Below, in pieces: positions 36,575 to 46,124 of a stretch of 64,000 nt of DNA. The position numbers and the translations under genes are program-made. Every line of letters begins with the position of its first letter. Within the stretch, counting starts at the first letter, position 1. Origin of the DNA: Winogradskyella forsetii. Lineage in GTDB: Bacteria > Bacteroidota > Bacteroidia > Flavobacteriales > Flavobacteriaceae. The notes under the pieces are model-generated. The model did no database searches. It saw nothing but the letters and a program-made list of their open reading frames with translations, and was not told where the DNA came from. The DNA is taken from positions 3,126,001 to 3,190,000 of the forward strand of contig NZ_CP053348.1 in the NCBI RefSeq assembly GCF_013394595.1, written 5' to 3'.

Positions 36575-37732
36575 TTAATGGTCATGTCCACCTGATTCTC
36601 CTACGAGATTAAAGGTGCCGTTAGTTAAAAAAGTGGCATCAGTTTGGAAATTATCTGAGGCCAAAATATTTACAAATTTATCCGTTTCTTCACCTATTTC
36701 AACTTCGGCCTGCTCAAAATAGTAACCTTCTGCTGTTTCCTCATGGAGTATTAACAAGTAGCTCTCATCTTCAATAGTGGCAATGGCTGTTTCTGGTAAC
36801 GCTTTTGCGAAAGCGGACTCAATAACAATCTCTGCGTCTACAAACATACCAGGTAAAAAATTGATTTCTTTCTCGTTTTCAATGTGCCCGTGAACCTTTA
36901 TAGTTCTATTATCTTCAATAGCGGTTCCTATTAAATGGACTTCGGCTACATAGGTTCCTGAAGAAGATTCCGGGATTTTAAAATTGATTTTCTGTCCTTT
37001 TTTGAGCTTCATTATATCCTTTTCAAAAACCGATAATTCTAAGTGAATGTGATCGTTATTCACAATTTCTAAGATAGCCGTCGCTGGTGAAACATAAGTA
37101 CCTCTGGTCACATTTACCTTTGTAATACTGCCCGAAATAGGTGCATAAATAGTAACCACAGAGCGAATATTTCCAGACTCTACACTAGTTGGCGAAATGT
37201 TGAGTAGTTGTAGCTGTTTTTTCAAACCATTATACTTTGCTTTTGCGGTTTTAAAAGCACTTTCTGCTTGAAGAAAACTTTTTTGTGAAGTGATATTTTC
37301 CGCCTTCATTGTTTGTTGTCTATCGTACTCAGATTGCAAATAGGTAAGTTGTTCATTCACTTCCATATACTGTTGCTGAATGGTCACAAAGTCAGGATTT
37401 TCAATCGTAACCAGTTCTTGTCCTTTGCGCACTTTATCTCCTATCAATAAGGGTGTGGTTTTAATATAACCACCCATTGTGGCATTGACTACAGCACGAT
37501 TATCTGGCGGAACGTCTACCATTCCTGTAGTTTGAACGGTTACTGGAAATTGCATTTCCGTAATGCTGCCGAGCGTCATTTTATTACTTTCAAATTGTGC
37601 TTTTGACACAAATATCCTATCATCAGTTTCAGAAGTTGATATAGCGTTTTCTGAATTGGTCTCATTATTACCACAACTAAAGAGTGTCAGTACAATTGAT
37701 AATAAGGTCATTTTATATAGTATTTCTCGCAT
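36575..37732 (-). CDS. Efflux RND transporter periplasmic adaptor (CusB/CzcB type)
   Basis: A 385-residue lipoprotein-like adaptor (lipobox LTLFSCG). A biotinyl-lipoyl-like half (VNATMGGYIKTTPLLIGDKVRKGQELVTIENPDF) is followed by a helical hairpin (about 125-175), the second lipoyl half (IYAPISGSITKVNVTRGTYV) and a beta-barrel/membrane-proximal part. It links the inner-membrane pump to the outer-membrane channel. A short palindromic repeat is embedded near residues 306-311 (ESAFAKAL). The C-terminus GESGGHDH is His-containing. It follows the CusA-TolC gene by 10 bases. Confidence 0.93.
   Translation of the reverse strand: MREILYKMTLLSIVLTLFSCGNNETNSENAISTSETDDRIFVSKAQFESNKMTLGSITEMQFPVTVQTTGMVDVPPDNRAVVNATMGGYIKTTPLLIGDKVRKGQELVTIENPDFVTIQQQYMEVNEQLTYLQSEYDRQQTMKAENITSQKSFLQAESAFKTAKAKYNGLKKQLQLLNISPTSVESGNIRSVVTIYAPISGSITKVNVTRGTYVSPATAILEIVNNDHIHLELSVFEKDIMKLKKGQKINFKIPESSSGTYVAEVHLIGTAIEDNRTIKVHGHIENEKEINFLPGMFVDAEIVIESAFAKALPETAIATIEDESYLLILHEETAEGYYFEQAEVEIGEETDKFVNILASDNFQTDATFLTNGTFNLVGESGGHDH
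36799..36816. repeat. Palindromic repeat inside the efflux adaptor gene
   Basis: ACGCTTTTGCGAAAGCGG is the 'GCTTTCGCGAAAGC' type of flavobacterial repeat with one changed base. It is read in frame as part of SAFAKAL. The same core occurs at 33279-33294. Confidence 0.65.
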
Positions 37733-37742
37733 AATGCTTTAT

Positions 37743-40700
37743 TTATAAGGTTAGGTAATTAAGGTTAATCACAATGTAATTGTATTCATTTAAGGTGTTG
37801 AGATAGGCCAACTTTACCTCATAGGCGCTTTCGATACTTTGGATGTAGTGATAAAAATCAATCTCGCCATTTCGAAAACTTCCGTTGGCGGTTTTCAGAA
37901 TTTCCTCAGACAGATTACTGCCTTCGTCTTCATAATAAGCAAGAGCCATTTTTAACTGATTTAGTTGCTCAGTAAGCTCTTTGAACTTTGCGTTGAGCTG
38001 TATGTTATACTCATTAGATTCTTGGGTTATAATTTTCTTGGAGATTCCTGCGGCTTTTATTCGCGCTGATTGTCCACCGAATAGTAGCGGAATTTTTAAA
38101 CCAACTTGATAGCCGTATAAATTATCATTTAGTCCTGAATTAGTTCCTTGAAAATAGTTGAAACTTATGTCTGGCAACAATTGTTGTTTTTCAAAACTCC
38201 GCTGTGCTTCAAGTAAGGCAACTCGATTTTTATAAAACTGGAGTTCCTCGCTGTTTGAAATATCTATCATCTGTAAAGATGCTTTCAATATAGTGCTATC
38301 TACAACTCTCAGTGTGTCTTTGGATTGAACCAGTTTTACCAAATGGTTGTAAGCCAAAGCAGCATCTCGCTGTGTTTCCAGATAATTGATGTTAATCTGT
38401 TTTTGTTTAGACGCAGCTGAAATTTTTTCCAGATAATTGGTTTCTCCTAATTCAAAGCGTCTTTTGGCTATTCTTGCAAAATCTGAGTATAAACTGTCCA
38501 AAGTTTTAAGAACACGCTGTTTTTCTTTGGCGACCTGATAGCTATAAAAAGCGGCTGTCACCTTGCGTGTAATTCCTTTTTTCTGAATGGCATACCTGCT
38601 ATTGGAAACATCGTAACTTCTTTGGTTGCGTTTCTTTTCAGAGAAATAAACCGTCGGAAATTTAAAATCCTGCTGAATTCCAAACACTTGGATAGGTTCA
38701 TTATTTACAGCAAGATTATTTTCATCAAACTCATAATAAACTTGCGTTTTATCAAAACTGAACGCACTATTTATAAGCGATTCAGATTTATCTATTTCCA
38801 ACTGAGCAGCGTTGAGTGCCGCATTATTTGCAATGGCCAGAGGAACAAGTTCTTCCAAGGTCAACGGCTTTTGTTGTGCTTTCAATTGCAATGAAAATAA
38901 CAGTAAAATAGTTGTTATACCAGCAACCTTTTTTCCAGTTGATACTTTTTTCATTGTCTTAGTACTGCTGAAATAAGAATATAGTACAGGTAATACCACA
39001 AGGGTTAATAAAGTAGCTGTTATCAAGCCACCTATCACTACTGTTGCAAGTGGTCGTTGTACTTCGGCACCAGCATTTGTGGAAATCGCCATCGGTAAAA
39101 ATCCTAATGCAGCTGCCATTGCTGTGAGCAAAACGGCTCGCAATCTGTCTTTGGTTCCTTGTTTTATCAAATCGTTAATATTTGTAAATCGTTCTTCTTT
39201 TTTAAGTTCTTTAAAATGTTCTATGAGTACAATTCCGTTAAGTACTGCAATACCGAATAAGGCAATAAATCCAACGCCTGCCGAAATACTAAACGGCAAG
39301 TCACGTAGCCATAACAACCACACGCCACCAACAGCAGCCAATGGAATTGCCGAAAAAATCATCAAAGCTTCCTTAACCGATTTGAAAGCGAAATAAAGCA
39401 ACACAAAAATCAAGACGAGCGCAATAGGAACGGCAATGAACAAGCGGGATTTAGCACTTTCAAGGTTTTCAAATTGGCCGCCATAGGTTATACTGTAACC
39501 AACAGGAAGTTTCACATTTTCATCTATCAGTTTTTGAACATCATCAACAACCGATTGCAAATCGCGATTACGAACATTAATTCCTACTACAATTCTTCGT
39601 CGTGTATCATCTCGGGATATTTTTGCTGCGCCTTTTTGATAGGTAATATCCGCGAGTTCGCGTAGTGGAATTTTACTGCCGTTAGGTAAATCGATGTATA
39701 GATTATTGAGGTTATTAAGGTCTTGACGTTTTGCTTTATCTAACCGTACCACTAAATCAAACCGCTTTTCGCCTTCAAAAACACTACCAGCGCTACGACC
39801 AGCAAAACCCATGGACACCATATCATTTACGTCCTGAATATTAAGTCCGTAACGCGCAATTTTAGCTCTATTGAATTTTACATTCATCTCTGGCAAACCA
39901 GCGATTTTTTCCACCGATATATCCGCAGCACCAGGCACATCAGCTATTAATTCGCCTATTTCGTTTCCTTTTTTAGCAAGAATGTTCAAGTCCTCTCCAA
40001 AAATCTTGATGGCAATATCGGCTCTCACACCAGTGATTAATTCGTTAAAGCGCATCTCGATAGGTTGTGTAAATTCCACTTCCATTCCTGGTATAATAGC
40101 GAGTGCCTCTTTAAACTTATCGGCGAGTTCGTCTTTACTTGTGGCAGAAACCCATTCGCTTTTAGGTTTCAAAACGATGATCACATCACTTTCCTCCATG
40201 GACATCGGGTCTGTTGGGACTTCGGCAGCACCAATTCTGGTGACTACTTGTTTAACCTCTGGGAATTCACTGAGTAATATCTTTTCGATTTCGGTAGTGA
40301 TTTTCACCGTATTGCTCAAAGACGTTCCAGTTTTTAATACAGGTTGAATTACAAAATCGCCCTCATCTAGAGTTGGCACAAATTCACCACCCATTGTGGT
40401 ATATAAATAGATAGAAACCGCAAGTAAAACACTGGCCATTGCCAAAACCAAACGCTTGCTATGTAATGCCCAATGGATGCTAGGCTCATATAATTTGTTG
40501 AGCCATCTCATAAGACGTACTGAAATATTCTTATCACTTACTTTAGACGGTTTTAAAAACAGTGAAGCAGCCACAGGTACGTAGGTAAAGCATAACAACA
40601 TCGCACCGATTAATGCAAAGCTAAAGGTCAACGCCATTGGTTTAAACATTTTTCCTTCTACGCCAGATAAGGATAGAATTGGGATGAAGACAATCAAAAT

Positions 40701-42077
40701 AATTAATTGTCCAAAGATGGCAGAGTTCATCATTTTTGAGGCACCTTTAAATGTGATTTTATCCTTTAATTCTTGACGTTCAGCTTTTGAATAAGCATTA
40801 ATCTCATCTGCTTTTAAAGTAATCCTAAAAGCGATAAACTCGACTATTATCACCGCGCCATCGATAATGATTCCAAAATCAATAGCACCTAGCGACATCA
40901 AATTTGCATCGACGCCAAAAATGTACATTAACGACAGGGCAAACAACAAACATAGCGGAATAACCGAAGCCACTACGAGTCCAGAACGGAAATTTCCCAA
41001 CATTAAAACAACTACAAAAATCACAATCAAGCAACCCAAGATCAGGTTTTCTGAAACCGTAAATGTAGTCTTACCTATCAATTCACTTCTATCTAAAAAA
41101 GCGTTGATATAAACGCCTTCTGGCAATGATTTAGAGATTTCAGCAACACGCTCTTTAACCGCTTCGATGACTTTTTTGGAATTAGCATCCTTGAGCATCA
41201 TTACTTGACCGAGCACTTTCTCGCCTTCACCATTTCCTGTAATGGCTCCGAAACGAGTCGCACTACCAAAACCAACGTTTGCTACATTTTTTATATAAAT
41301 TGGAAAATTATCTTCATTCTTAATCACGATATTTTTGATATCGTCCAAAGAGGAAATCAGGCCTTCGCCACGTATAAAATAAGCCTGATTAACCTTTTCA
41401 ATATAGCCACCACCAGAAACGCTATTATTCATTTCCAGTGCGGTAAAAACTTCTTGCGCTGTAATATTCATTGCATTGAGCTTGTCTGTGTCTATCGCAA
41501 CTTCATACTGTTTTAAAAATCCACCCCAAGTATTTACTTCTACCACACCAGGAATTCCTGAAAGTTGGCGTTTTACAATCCAATCTTGAATTGTTCGCAG
41601 ATCTTGTGCGGTGTAACGGTCTTTATATTTTGGCTCTACATCTAGAATGTATTGATAAATTTCGCCAAGTCCAGTGGTAATAGGTCCCATTTCGGGCGTT
41701 CCAAAACCTTCAGGAATTTTTTCTGTTGCCGATTTAATTTTTTCGGCAATTAACTGACGTGGTAAAAAAGTACCCATATCGTCATCAAAAACAATGGTCA
41801 CTACGGAGAGTCCAAATTTTGATACCGAACGAATTTCCTGAACACCTGGCAAGTTTGCCATTTCCAGTTCTACGGGATAGGTTATAAATTGCTCCATATC
41901 CTGTGTGGATAGGTTGCGAGATGTGGTAATGACCTGCACCTGATTGTTAGTCACATCAGGTACGGCACCTATGGAAATTTGAGTTAAGGAATACAACCCA
42001 AACCCAATGATAAATGTGGTCATTAAAAGAATAACAAACTTATTCTTTAAGCTGAAATTGATAATATGTGAAAGCAT
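37743..42077 (-). CDS. CusA/CzcA heavy-metal RND pump fused to a TolC-type channel domain
   Basis: A 1444-residue fusion. Residues 1 to about 1035 are a complete RND pump with 12 helices; DFGIIIDGAVIIVEF (about 400-414) is the heavy-metal (HME) signature with the acidic residues of the proton path. After the last helix comes KKVAGITTILLLFSLQLKAQQ (about 1040-1060), which looks like a signal peptide, and then about 380 residues of CzcC/TolC-like coiled coil (LTLEELVPLAIANNAALNAAQLEI). Bacteroidota often carry this fusion. Export of Cu, Zn or Co is likely; the metal cannot be told. It heads the group with the adaptor and VIT1/CCC1 genes. Confidence 0.93.
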   Translation of the reverse strand: MLSHIINFSLKNKFVILLMTTFIIGFGLYSLTQISIGAVPDVTNNQVQVITTSRNLSTQDMEQFITYPVELEMANLPGVQEIRSVSKFGLSVVTIVFDDDMGTFLPRQLIAEKIKSATEKIPEGFGTPEMGPITTGLGEIYQYILDVEPKYKDRYTAQDLRTIQDWIVKRQLSGIPGVVEVNTWGGFLKQYEVAIDTDKLNAMNITAQEVFTALEMNNSVSGGGYIEKVNQAYFIRGEGLISSLDDIKNIVIKNEDNFPIYIKNVANVGFGSATRFGAITGNGEGEKVLGQVMMLKDANSKKVIEAVKERVAEISKSLPEGVYINAFLDRSELIGKTTFTVSENLILGCLIVIFVVVLMLGNFRSGLVVASVIPLCLLFALSLMYIFGVDANLMSLGAIDFGIIIDGAVIIVEFIAFRITLKADEINAYSKAERQELKDKITFKGASKMMNSAIFGQLIILIVFIPILSLSGVEGKMFKPMALTFSFALIGAMLLCFTYVPVAASLFLKPSKVSDKNISVRLMRWLNKLYEPSIHWALHSKRLVLAMASVLLAVSIYLYTTMGGEFVPTLDEGDFVIQPVLKTGTSLSNTVKITTEIEKILLSEFPEVKQVVTRIGAAEVPTDPMSMEESDVIIVLKPKSEWVSATSKDELADKFKEALAIIPGMEVEFTQPIEMRFNELITGVRADIAIKIFGEDLNILAKKGNEIGELIADVPGAADISVEKIAGLPEMNVKFNRAKIARYGLNIQDVNDMVSMGFAGRSAGSVFEGEKRFDLVVRLDKAKRQDLNNLNNLYIDLPNGSKIPLRELADITYQKGAAKISRDDTRRRIVVGINVRNRDLQSVVDDVQKLIDENVKLPVGYSITYGGQFENLESAKSRLFIAVPIALVLIFVLLYFAFKSVKEALMIFSAIPLAAVGGVWLLWLRDLPFSISAGVGFIALFGIAVLNGIVLIEHFKELKKEERFTNINDLIKQGTKDRLRAVLLTAMAAALGFLPMAISTNAGAEVQRPLATVVIGGLITATLLTLVVLPVLYSYFSSTKTMKKVSTGKKVAGITTILLLFSLQLKAQQKPLTLEELVPLAIANNAALNAAQLEIDKSESLINSAFSFDKTQVYYEFDENNLAVNNEPIQVFGIQQDFKFPTVYFSEKKRNQRSYDVSNSRYAIQKKGITRKVTAAFYSYQVAKEKQRVLKTLDSLYSDFARIAKRRFELGETNYLEKISAASKQKQININYLETQRDAALAYNHLVKLVQSKDTLRVVDSTILKASLQMIDISNSEELQFYKNRVALLEAQRSFEKQQLLPDISFNYFQGTNSGLNDNLYGYQVGLKIPLLFGGQSARIKAAGISKKIITQESNEYNIQLNAKFKELTEQLNQLKMALAYYEDEGSNLSEEILKTANGSFRNGEIDFYHYIQSIESAYEVKLAYLNTLNEYNYIVINLNYLTL

Positions 42078-42153
42078 CTTTTCATAAATAATAATTGTTT
42101 ACAGTCCCTAATTCATTGGAAGAATAGGAAACAAAAAATAAATGGAAATTAAA

Positions 42154-42552
42154 TTATGAATGCCTTGGTGGCTGGAGTATTCCTTCGGAATGTATTGACG
42201 ATGAAGGTATCTGATAAAAAAAGGTATGTTCTTTAAATTCTGAAAATTCAAATGTTTTAGAATCGTCTTTATTTATATTTAAAACAAAAGCCGTTATGGT
42301 AGAGGTATGCGAAACATGTTGAAAAGGTAGCTGCTCATGATCTTCTTTTTCTTCTTGATGTTCTCTATTGTGATCTGCCTTAAGCTCTCCATAATGCTTA
42401 GAAATAAAGACAATAACATTATCACCATACTGTTCATTATGGAACTGAGCGTGCTCAATCAATTCATCGATTTGCGATAAATCATTGAGATTGATCCCAA
42501 AGCTCTGCATTAGGATAATTATAGAAAACGATATGGAAAATAGTTTAGTCAA
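42154..42552 (-). CDS. Small exported His/Glu-rich protein, probably linked to metal efflux
   Basis: A 132-residue protein with a hydrophobic N-terminus (LFSISFSIIILMQSFG) that serves as a signal peptide or anchor. The mature part is rich in His, Glu and Asp (DHNREHQEEKEDHEQ) and ends EGILQPPRHS. I do not recognise a family. Small exported proteins of this kind are often found directly upstream of cusA/czcA in Bacteroidota, and the His-rich stretch would suit metal binding in the periplasm. It is 76 bases upstream of the pump gene and probably starts the operon. Confidence 0.7.
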   Translation of the reverse strand: MTKLFSISFSIIILMQSFGINLNDLSQIDELIEHAQFHNEQYGDNVIVFISKHYGELKADHNREHQEEKEDHEQLPFQHVSHTSTITAFVLNINKDDSKTFEFSEFKEHTFFYQIPSSSIHSEGILQPPRHS

Positions 42553-43003
42553 TGTTGTAAAGATAATAAATTGACACTATCAAATTAGATTAATGTATAG
42601 TTTTTCATATTTGATACTATTTGGAAAACCATTAACTTCAAGAAGTTAGGCGTAATTTATGACAAATGTTGAAAACCTTCAACTTATTATTATCAAATAT
42701 TTAAGGATTTATTTTACATGTCGGTCATAGTAGCAGCTCCCTAAAGTTTTGGTTAAAGAACTTTATCCTAAGCTGGCAGACTATTCAAACTGATTGACCG
42801 CTTCAAGTATTAATATTTTATCATCTGTATTAATTCTACTTAAAACAGGGTGTGCAAGTTTTTGTCAAAGTTACAGATATTGTTTAAAAAATTGTGGAAC
42901 AAAAAAATGACAACCACTACAATCACATCAACCAACTAGCAACCAAAGGCCTTACAGCGTGATCAAATAATCTCTAAATGTTTTACCGAAATCAACTGAA
43001 TGC
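42553..43003. other. 451-base intergenic region, no gene seen
   Basis: A/T-rich DNA upstream of the metal efflux operon. It should hold the promoter of the minus-strand operon near 42553-42650, though no clear TAnnTTTG was found there. The remainder has no convincing open frame and no recognisable repeat. It borders the decayed accessory stretch that follows. Confidence 0.4.
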
Positions 43004-43034
43004 AAAAACCCCATGTTTCCTCGGAAACGTGGGG
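43004..43034 (-). terminator. Orphan terminator-like hairpin
   Basis: CCCCATGTTTCC and GGAAACGTGGGG pair over twelve bases with one G-T pair and a tiny loop. Read on the minus strand, TTTTTGC follows, so it looks like a terminator for minus-strand transcription. No minus-strand gene lies upstream of it, so it is probably a leftover of a lost gene. Confidence 0.6.
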
Positions 43035-43040
43035 TAATGA

Positions 43041-43445
43041 AAAAACACACCAGAGTATAAATTAAAAGGACAATTCGAGTTTGGTTTATCACAGGCGGAC
43101 AAACAGAAATGGAAAACTACAAGTCGAGCCTATAAAGTTCGAAGTGCAACTGCAAACTCAATCGAAATGAAATTCACTTTTTACGACATTGGAAAAGGCG
43201 TTTATTTTCACGACAACGGTAAATATGAGTACATGACTCAAAAAATGATAAACGATGTTTCTTTTGAGTATAAAGTTGCCAATGACTCAATTATGATTAA
43301 AGAACAAAACGAGCAAGATTTTAAACTGTTTGGCCTTATTAAAAACGAGTCAATTAATAAAGATTATTTTGATGTTGACCTCATTAATAAAGCAGATTTT
43401 GACATCACTTTCGAAATGTATAAAATTGACGAAAGTCTAAAATAA
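43041..43445 (+). pseudogene. 5'-truncated gene remnant, unknown function
   Basis: The frame of the 92-residue ORF (ATG at 43167) is open for another 42 codons upstream, back to a stop at 43038, and that part reads like normal protein (LKGQFEFGLSQADKQKWKT) with no good start. The visible end is KFTFYDIGKGVYFHDNGKY ... FEMYKIDESLK. I do not recognise it. The best explanation is a gene that has lost its 5' end by a deletion or insertion next to the orphan terminator. A short protein from 43167 is still possible. Confidence 0.55.
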
Positions 43446-43452
43446 AACAACT

Positions 43453-43972
43453 ATGAACAAAACACAATTTTTTTTACTATTTACAATTCTATCAATGAGT
43501 TTTAGTTACTCACAAGAGAAAATATTACTAAAAGGAATTTTAATGGAAAAAGACTATCGTAAAAGAATATCGTGGGTTAAATCAAAACCTGTTTCATTAG
43601 AAGACAAAGATTTTTCAGTTAGTGCCTTATCTACAATATACCTGCAAATCCACTTTGGTATAATGGAAAAAGACGGAAAACCATATTTGTCCAACATTAG
43701 GCTTTTTAATCATTATGACGATAGTGATTGGTTTTTTATGATGAGGTTATTTATTTATTTGGTAGTCGAAAAGAAATAAGAGAACATAAAGCAACTGTTT
43801 TTAAAGTCAAAACCGATAAAACGGTTATAAATGTTAACAACGGAGAGTTACAGAACATTCAGATATTTTGGCAATGGGTCAAGCAAAAGAATTTATTAAA
43901 TACGTTATCGAAAATCATGAAACGAGGTTAAATATACGTTTCACAAACAATGACGATAATAAATACCGATAA
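43453..43972 (+). pseudogene. Exported-protein gene with two frameshifts, unknown function
   Basis: The first frame encodes a signal peptide (LLFTILSMSFSYSQ) and about 95 residues up to DDSDWFF. The frame then shifts at a run of six T (about 43731-43736) to YDEVIYLFGSRKEIREHKATVF. It shifts again at TTTT near 43868-43871 to LAMGQAKEFIKYVIENHETR, ending at 43972. Adding one T to each run restores a single frame of about 173 codons. It starts 8 bases after the truncated gene upstream, so the two probably formed an operon. The family is not recognised. The shifts may be real decay or homopolymer sequencing errors. Confidence 0.65.
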
Positions 43973-44079
43973 TTTACTATTAGCAGTACCAAGAAACTCA
44001 AAAAACACTTTAAAACATTAATTGAAAGTTATAATAGGCTTTGAGAAGTTCATAAACTGGAGCAAGAATTCTAAACGCA

Positions 44080-44108
44080 ACCCTCAACAAATAGTTGGGG
44101 TTTTGTTT
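44080..44108 (+). terminator. Terminator between the decayed genes and the KAP NTPase gene
   Basis: CCCTCAAC and GTTGGGG pair over seven bases around AAATA, followed by TTTTGTTT. It lies within the upstream part of the long KAP reading frame, which is one reason to place that gene's start after it. Confidence 0.75.
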
Positions 44109-44150
44109 ATGAGAATGTTGCAGTATTTTTACAAAACAAATAAATGTTTT

Positions 44151-45977
44151 ATGGAGTCAAATAAAATTGAGTCAATATTTGAGGATTACCTCAATAAAGT
44201 GAATACAAATTATGCCTTGTTAATAAGTGGAAAATGGGGAAGTGGAAAAACTTTTTTATGGAAGAACACGCTTGAAAAAAAAGCCATTGAAAAGGAATTC
44301 AAACCTATTTATATCTCGTTAAATGGTATTAATGACATTAGAGAAATTGAAGGCATATTATTAAGTAAAGTTTTACCCTTTTCAGATAAATTAGACAATG
44401 AGTTTATAAAGAACTCTTTAAAATTTGTTAGAAATGGAGTCAATCTACTTGGTAATGTTTTTGGAGGTGGGACTCAACTTGCCGACATAACTAAAGGAAT
44501 GAATTTAAACCTTAATTTATCGGATGTCGTTTTATGCTTTGATGATTTAGAAAGATGCTCTATTCCAATCAAAGAAAGGTTAGGATTGATAAATGATTAT
44601 ACAGAACATAAAAACATCAAGGTTATAATTTGTGCTGATGAAGAACAAATTAATGATGAAGAGTACCATAAAATCAAAGAAAAAATAATTGGAAGAACTC
44701 TCAGTTATAATGCAAATTATGATGAGGTTCTTGATAGTTATATTTCAAAGACAGAAGATGAAGATTTTAAAAATTTCTTAATCGAGAAGAAAAAAAATAT
44801 TGTTAGTTTTTTCAAGAAGTATGAAATTGAAAACCTGCGAACTCTTGGGTTTTATTTAGAAAACATTAATCGACTGTTTGAATATTTTAAAAACGAAAAC
44901 GTAATGGTTATTGACAGTATGCTTTTTTTTACTGCAATTATTAGTAATGAATTTAAAACAGGAGAATTGTCTATTTCAAATTTAAAAGACAAACAAGGAA
45001 TTGATGATTTCTTTCTATTTATTGATATTGATGAGGTTGTTGATAATATAATAGGTACTCCAATAGTTCAGAATAAACAAAAAGAAATTAAAGAAAAAAC
45101 TTATAATCAAAGGTTTTCCGAAAAGTATTTAAGTGATGAAAATGACAAAAACAGATATGTTTTTTCTGAAACAATTTACGAATTTGTTTTATCAGGGTAT
45201 TTAGATACTGATAAATTAAAAAACGAAATTGACGAGCGTAATGGAAAAAGAAATGATACTAAAGAGCAAAAAGCCTACAATAAATTAATAGGGTATAATT
45301 TTAGGATGCTTGAGGATGATGAATTGAAAACTTCCTTAAATGAAGTGCTTAAATATGCTGAACAGGGAAAATATGATATGTACTCCTACCAAACAATTTA
45401 CAACAATCTGTCATATCAAATTAAAATAGGTTCTTTAGATATTACAGATAAAGAATTAACCTCACGATTAATGAAAGGTTTGAATAAATCTAAAAACACT
45501 TCTGATCTCAACGAAAGCCAAATGGGAAATATAACCCATTTTAAAAATGAAAAAGATTATAATGATATAGAAAGAAAACTTTATGATTTTCATATTGACA
45601 AAAGAAGCAAACTCAAAAGCGATAGTGTTAATAGAATATTTGAAGTTTTAGATAGTGACCTAATTGAAGTAAATGATTTTATTAGTGAGGAACTTAGAAA
45701 TAACAATAGTTTTTTTGAATTTATAGATGCGAAAAAGTTTTATGATAAGTTATTGACTTTAACCAACAAAAAACTTTTAGTGTTCAGCAATGCACTATAT
45801 GACATATATTTTAAAAAAGGGTATGTTGAAAGTCCTGAAAAAGAACTATCATTTTTTGAAAAGTTACACAAACTCCTTAACAAATTCTATAAATCAAATG
45901 AATTAAAAAACCCTAAAAAGATAATTTTAAAAGAACTAATAGAGAGAATTGAGAAAATTATATCTCATTATAAGTAG
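44151..45977 (+). CDS. KAP-type P-loop NTPase, possible phage-defence ATPase
   Basis: A 608-residue protein from ATG at 44151. An in-frame start at 44022 would place a terminator hairpin inside the gene and is rejected. Walker A is GKWGSGKT (27-34) and Walker B DVVLCFDDLERC (125-136), the DDLER type typical of KAP ATPases. About 450 residues follow that are helical and charged, with no recognised domain and no membrane helix. KAP proteins include PifA, which excludes phage T7 from F-plasmid cells, so defence is plausible but not shown. The gene is visibly more A/T-rich than its surroundings, sits among decayed genes next to a tRNA, and has no partner, all of which suggest transfer. Confidence 0.75.
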   Translation: MESNKIESIFEDYLNKVNTNYALLISGKWGSGKTFLWKNTLEKKAIEKEFKPIYISLNGINDIREIEGILLSKVLPFSDKLDNEFIKNSLKFVRNGVNLLGNVFGGGTQLADITKGMNLNLNLSDVVLCFDDLERCSIPIKERLGLINDYTEHKNIKVIICADEEQINDEEYHKIKEKIIGRTLSYNANYDEVLDSYISKTEDEDFKNFLIEKKKNIVSFFKKYEIENLRTLGFYLENINRLFEYFKNENVMVIDSMLFFTAIISNEFKTGELSISNLKDKQGIDDFFLFIDIDEVVDNIIGTPIVQNKQKEIKEKTYNQRFSEKYLSDENDKNRYVFSETIYEFVLSGYLDTDKLKNEIDERNGKRNDTKEQKAYNKLIGYNFRMLEDDELKTSLNEVLKYAEQGKYDMYSYQTIYNNLSYQIKIGSLDITDKELTSRLMKGLNKSKNTSDLNESQMGNITHFKNEKDYNDIERKLYDFHIDKRSKLKSDSVNRIFEVLDSDLIEVNDFISEELRNNNSFFEFIDAKKFYDKLLTLTNKKLLVFSNALYDIYFKKGYVESPEKELSFFEKLHKLLNKFYKSNELKNPKKIILKELIERIEKIISHYK

Positions 45978-46078
45978 CGGATAGCCTAAAACAATGGTAA
46001 TTAGAATAGATTAAAAGTTTATTTGAAAATCAAAAAAAACACCTTTTACGGTCTAAATACGGACTAAGAAAAACAATA

Positions 46079-46118
46079 AAAAAATGCAACAAACTAATAT
46101 TTAGTGAGTTGCATTTTT
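46079..46118 (-). terminator. Terminator downstream of tRNA-Arg
   Basis: AAATGCAAC and GTTGCATTT form a stem flanked by A-runs and T-runs, so it can end transcripts from both sides: the tRNA on the minus strand and the KAP gene on the plus strand. Confidence 0.8.
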
Positions 46119-46124
46119 ATTTCG

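Noticed and set aside
44022..44150. Longer N-terminus for the KAP NTPase
   Set aside because: It would place a terminator hairpin within the gene, and the residues (SKRNPQQIVGVLF) derive from that hairpin.
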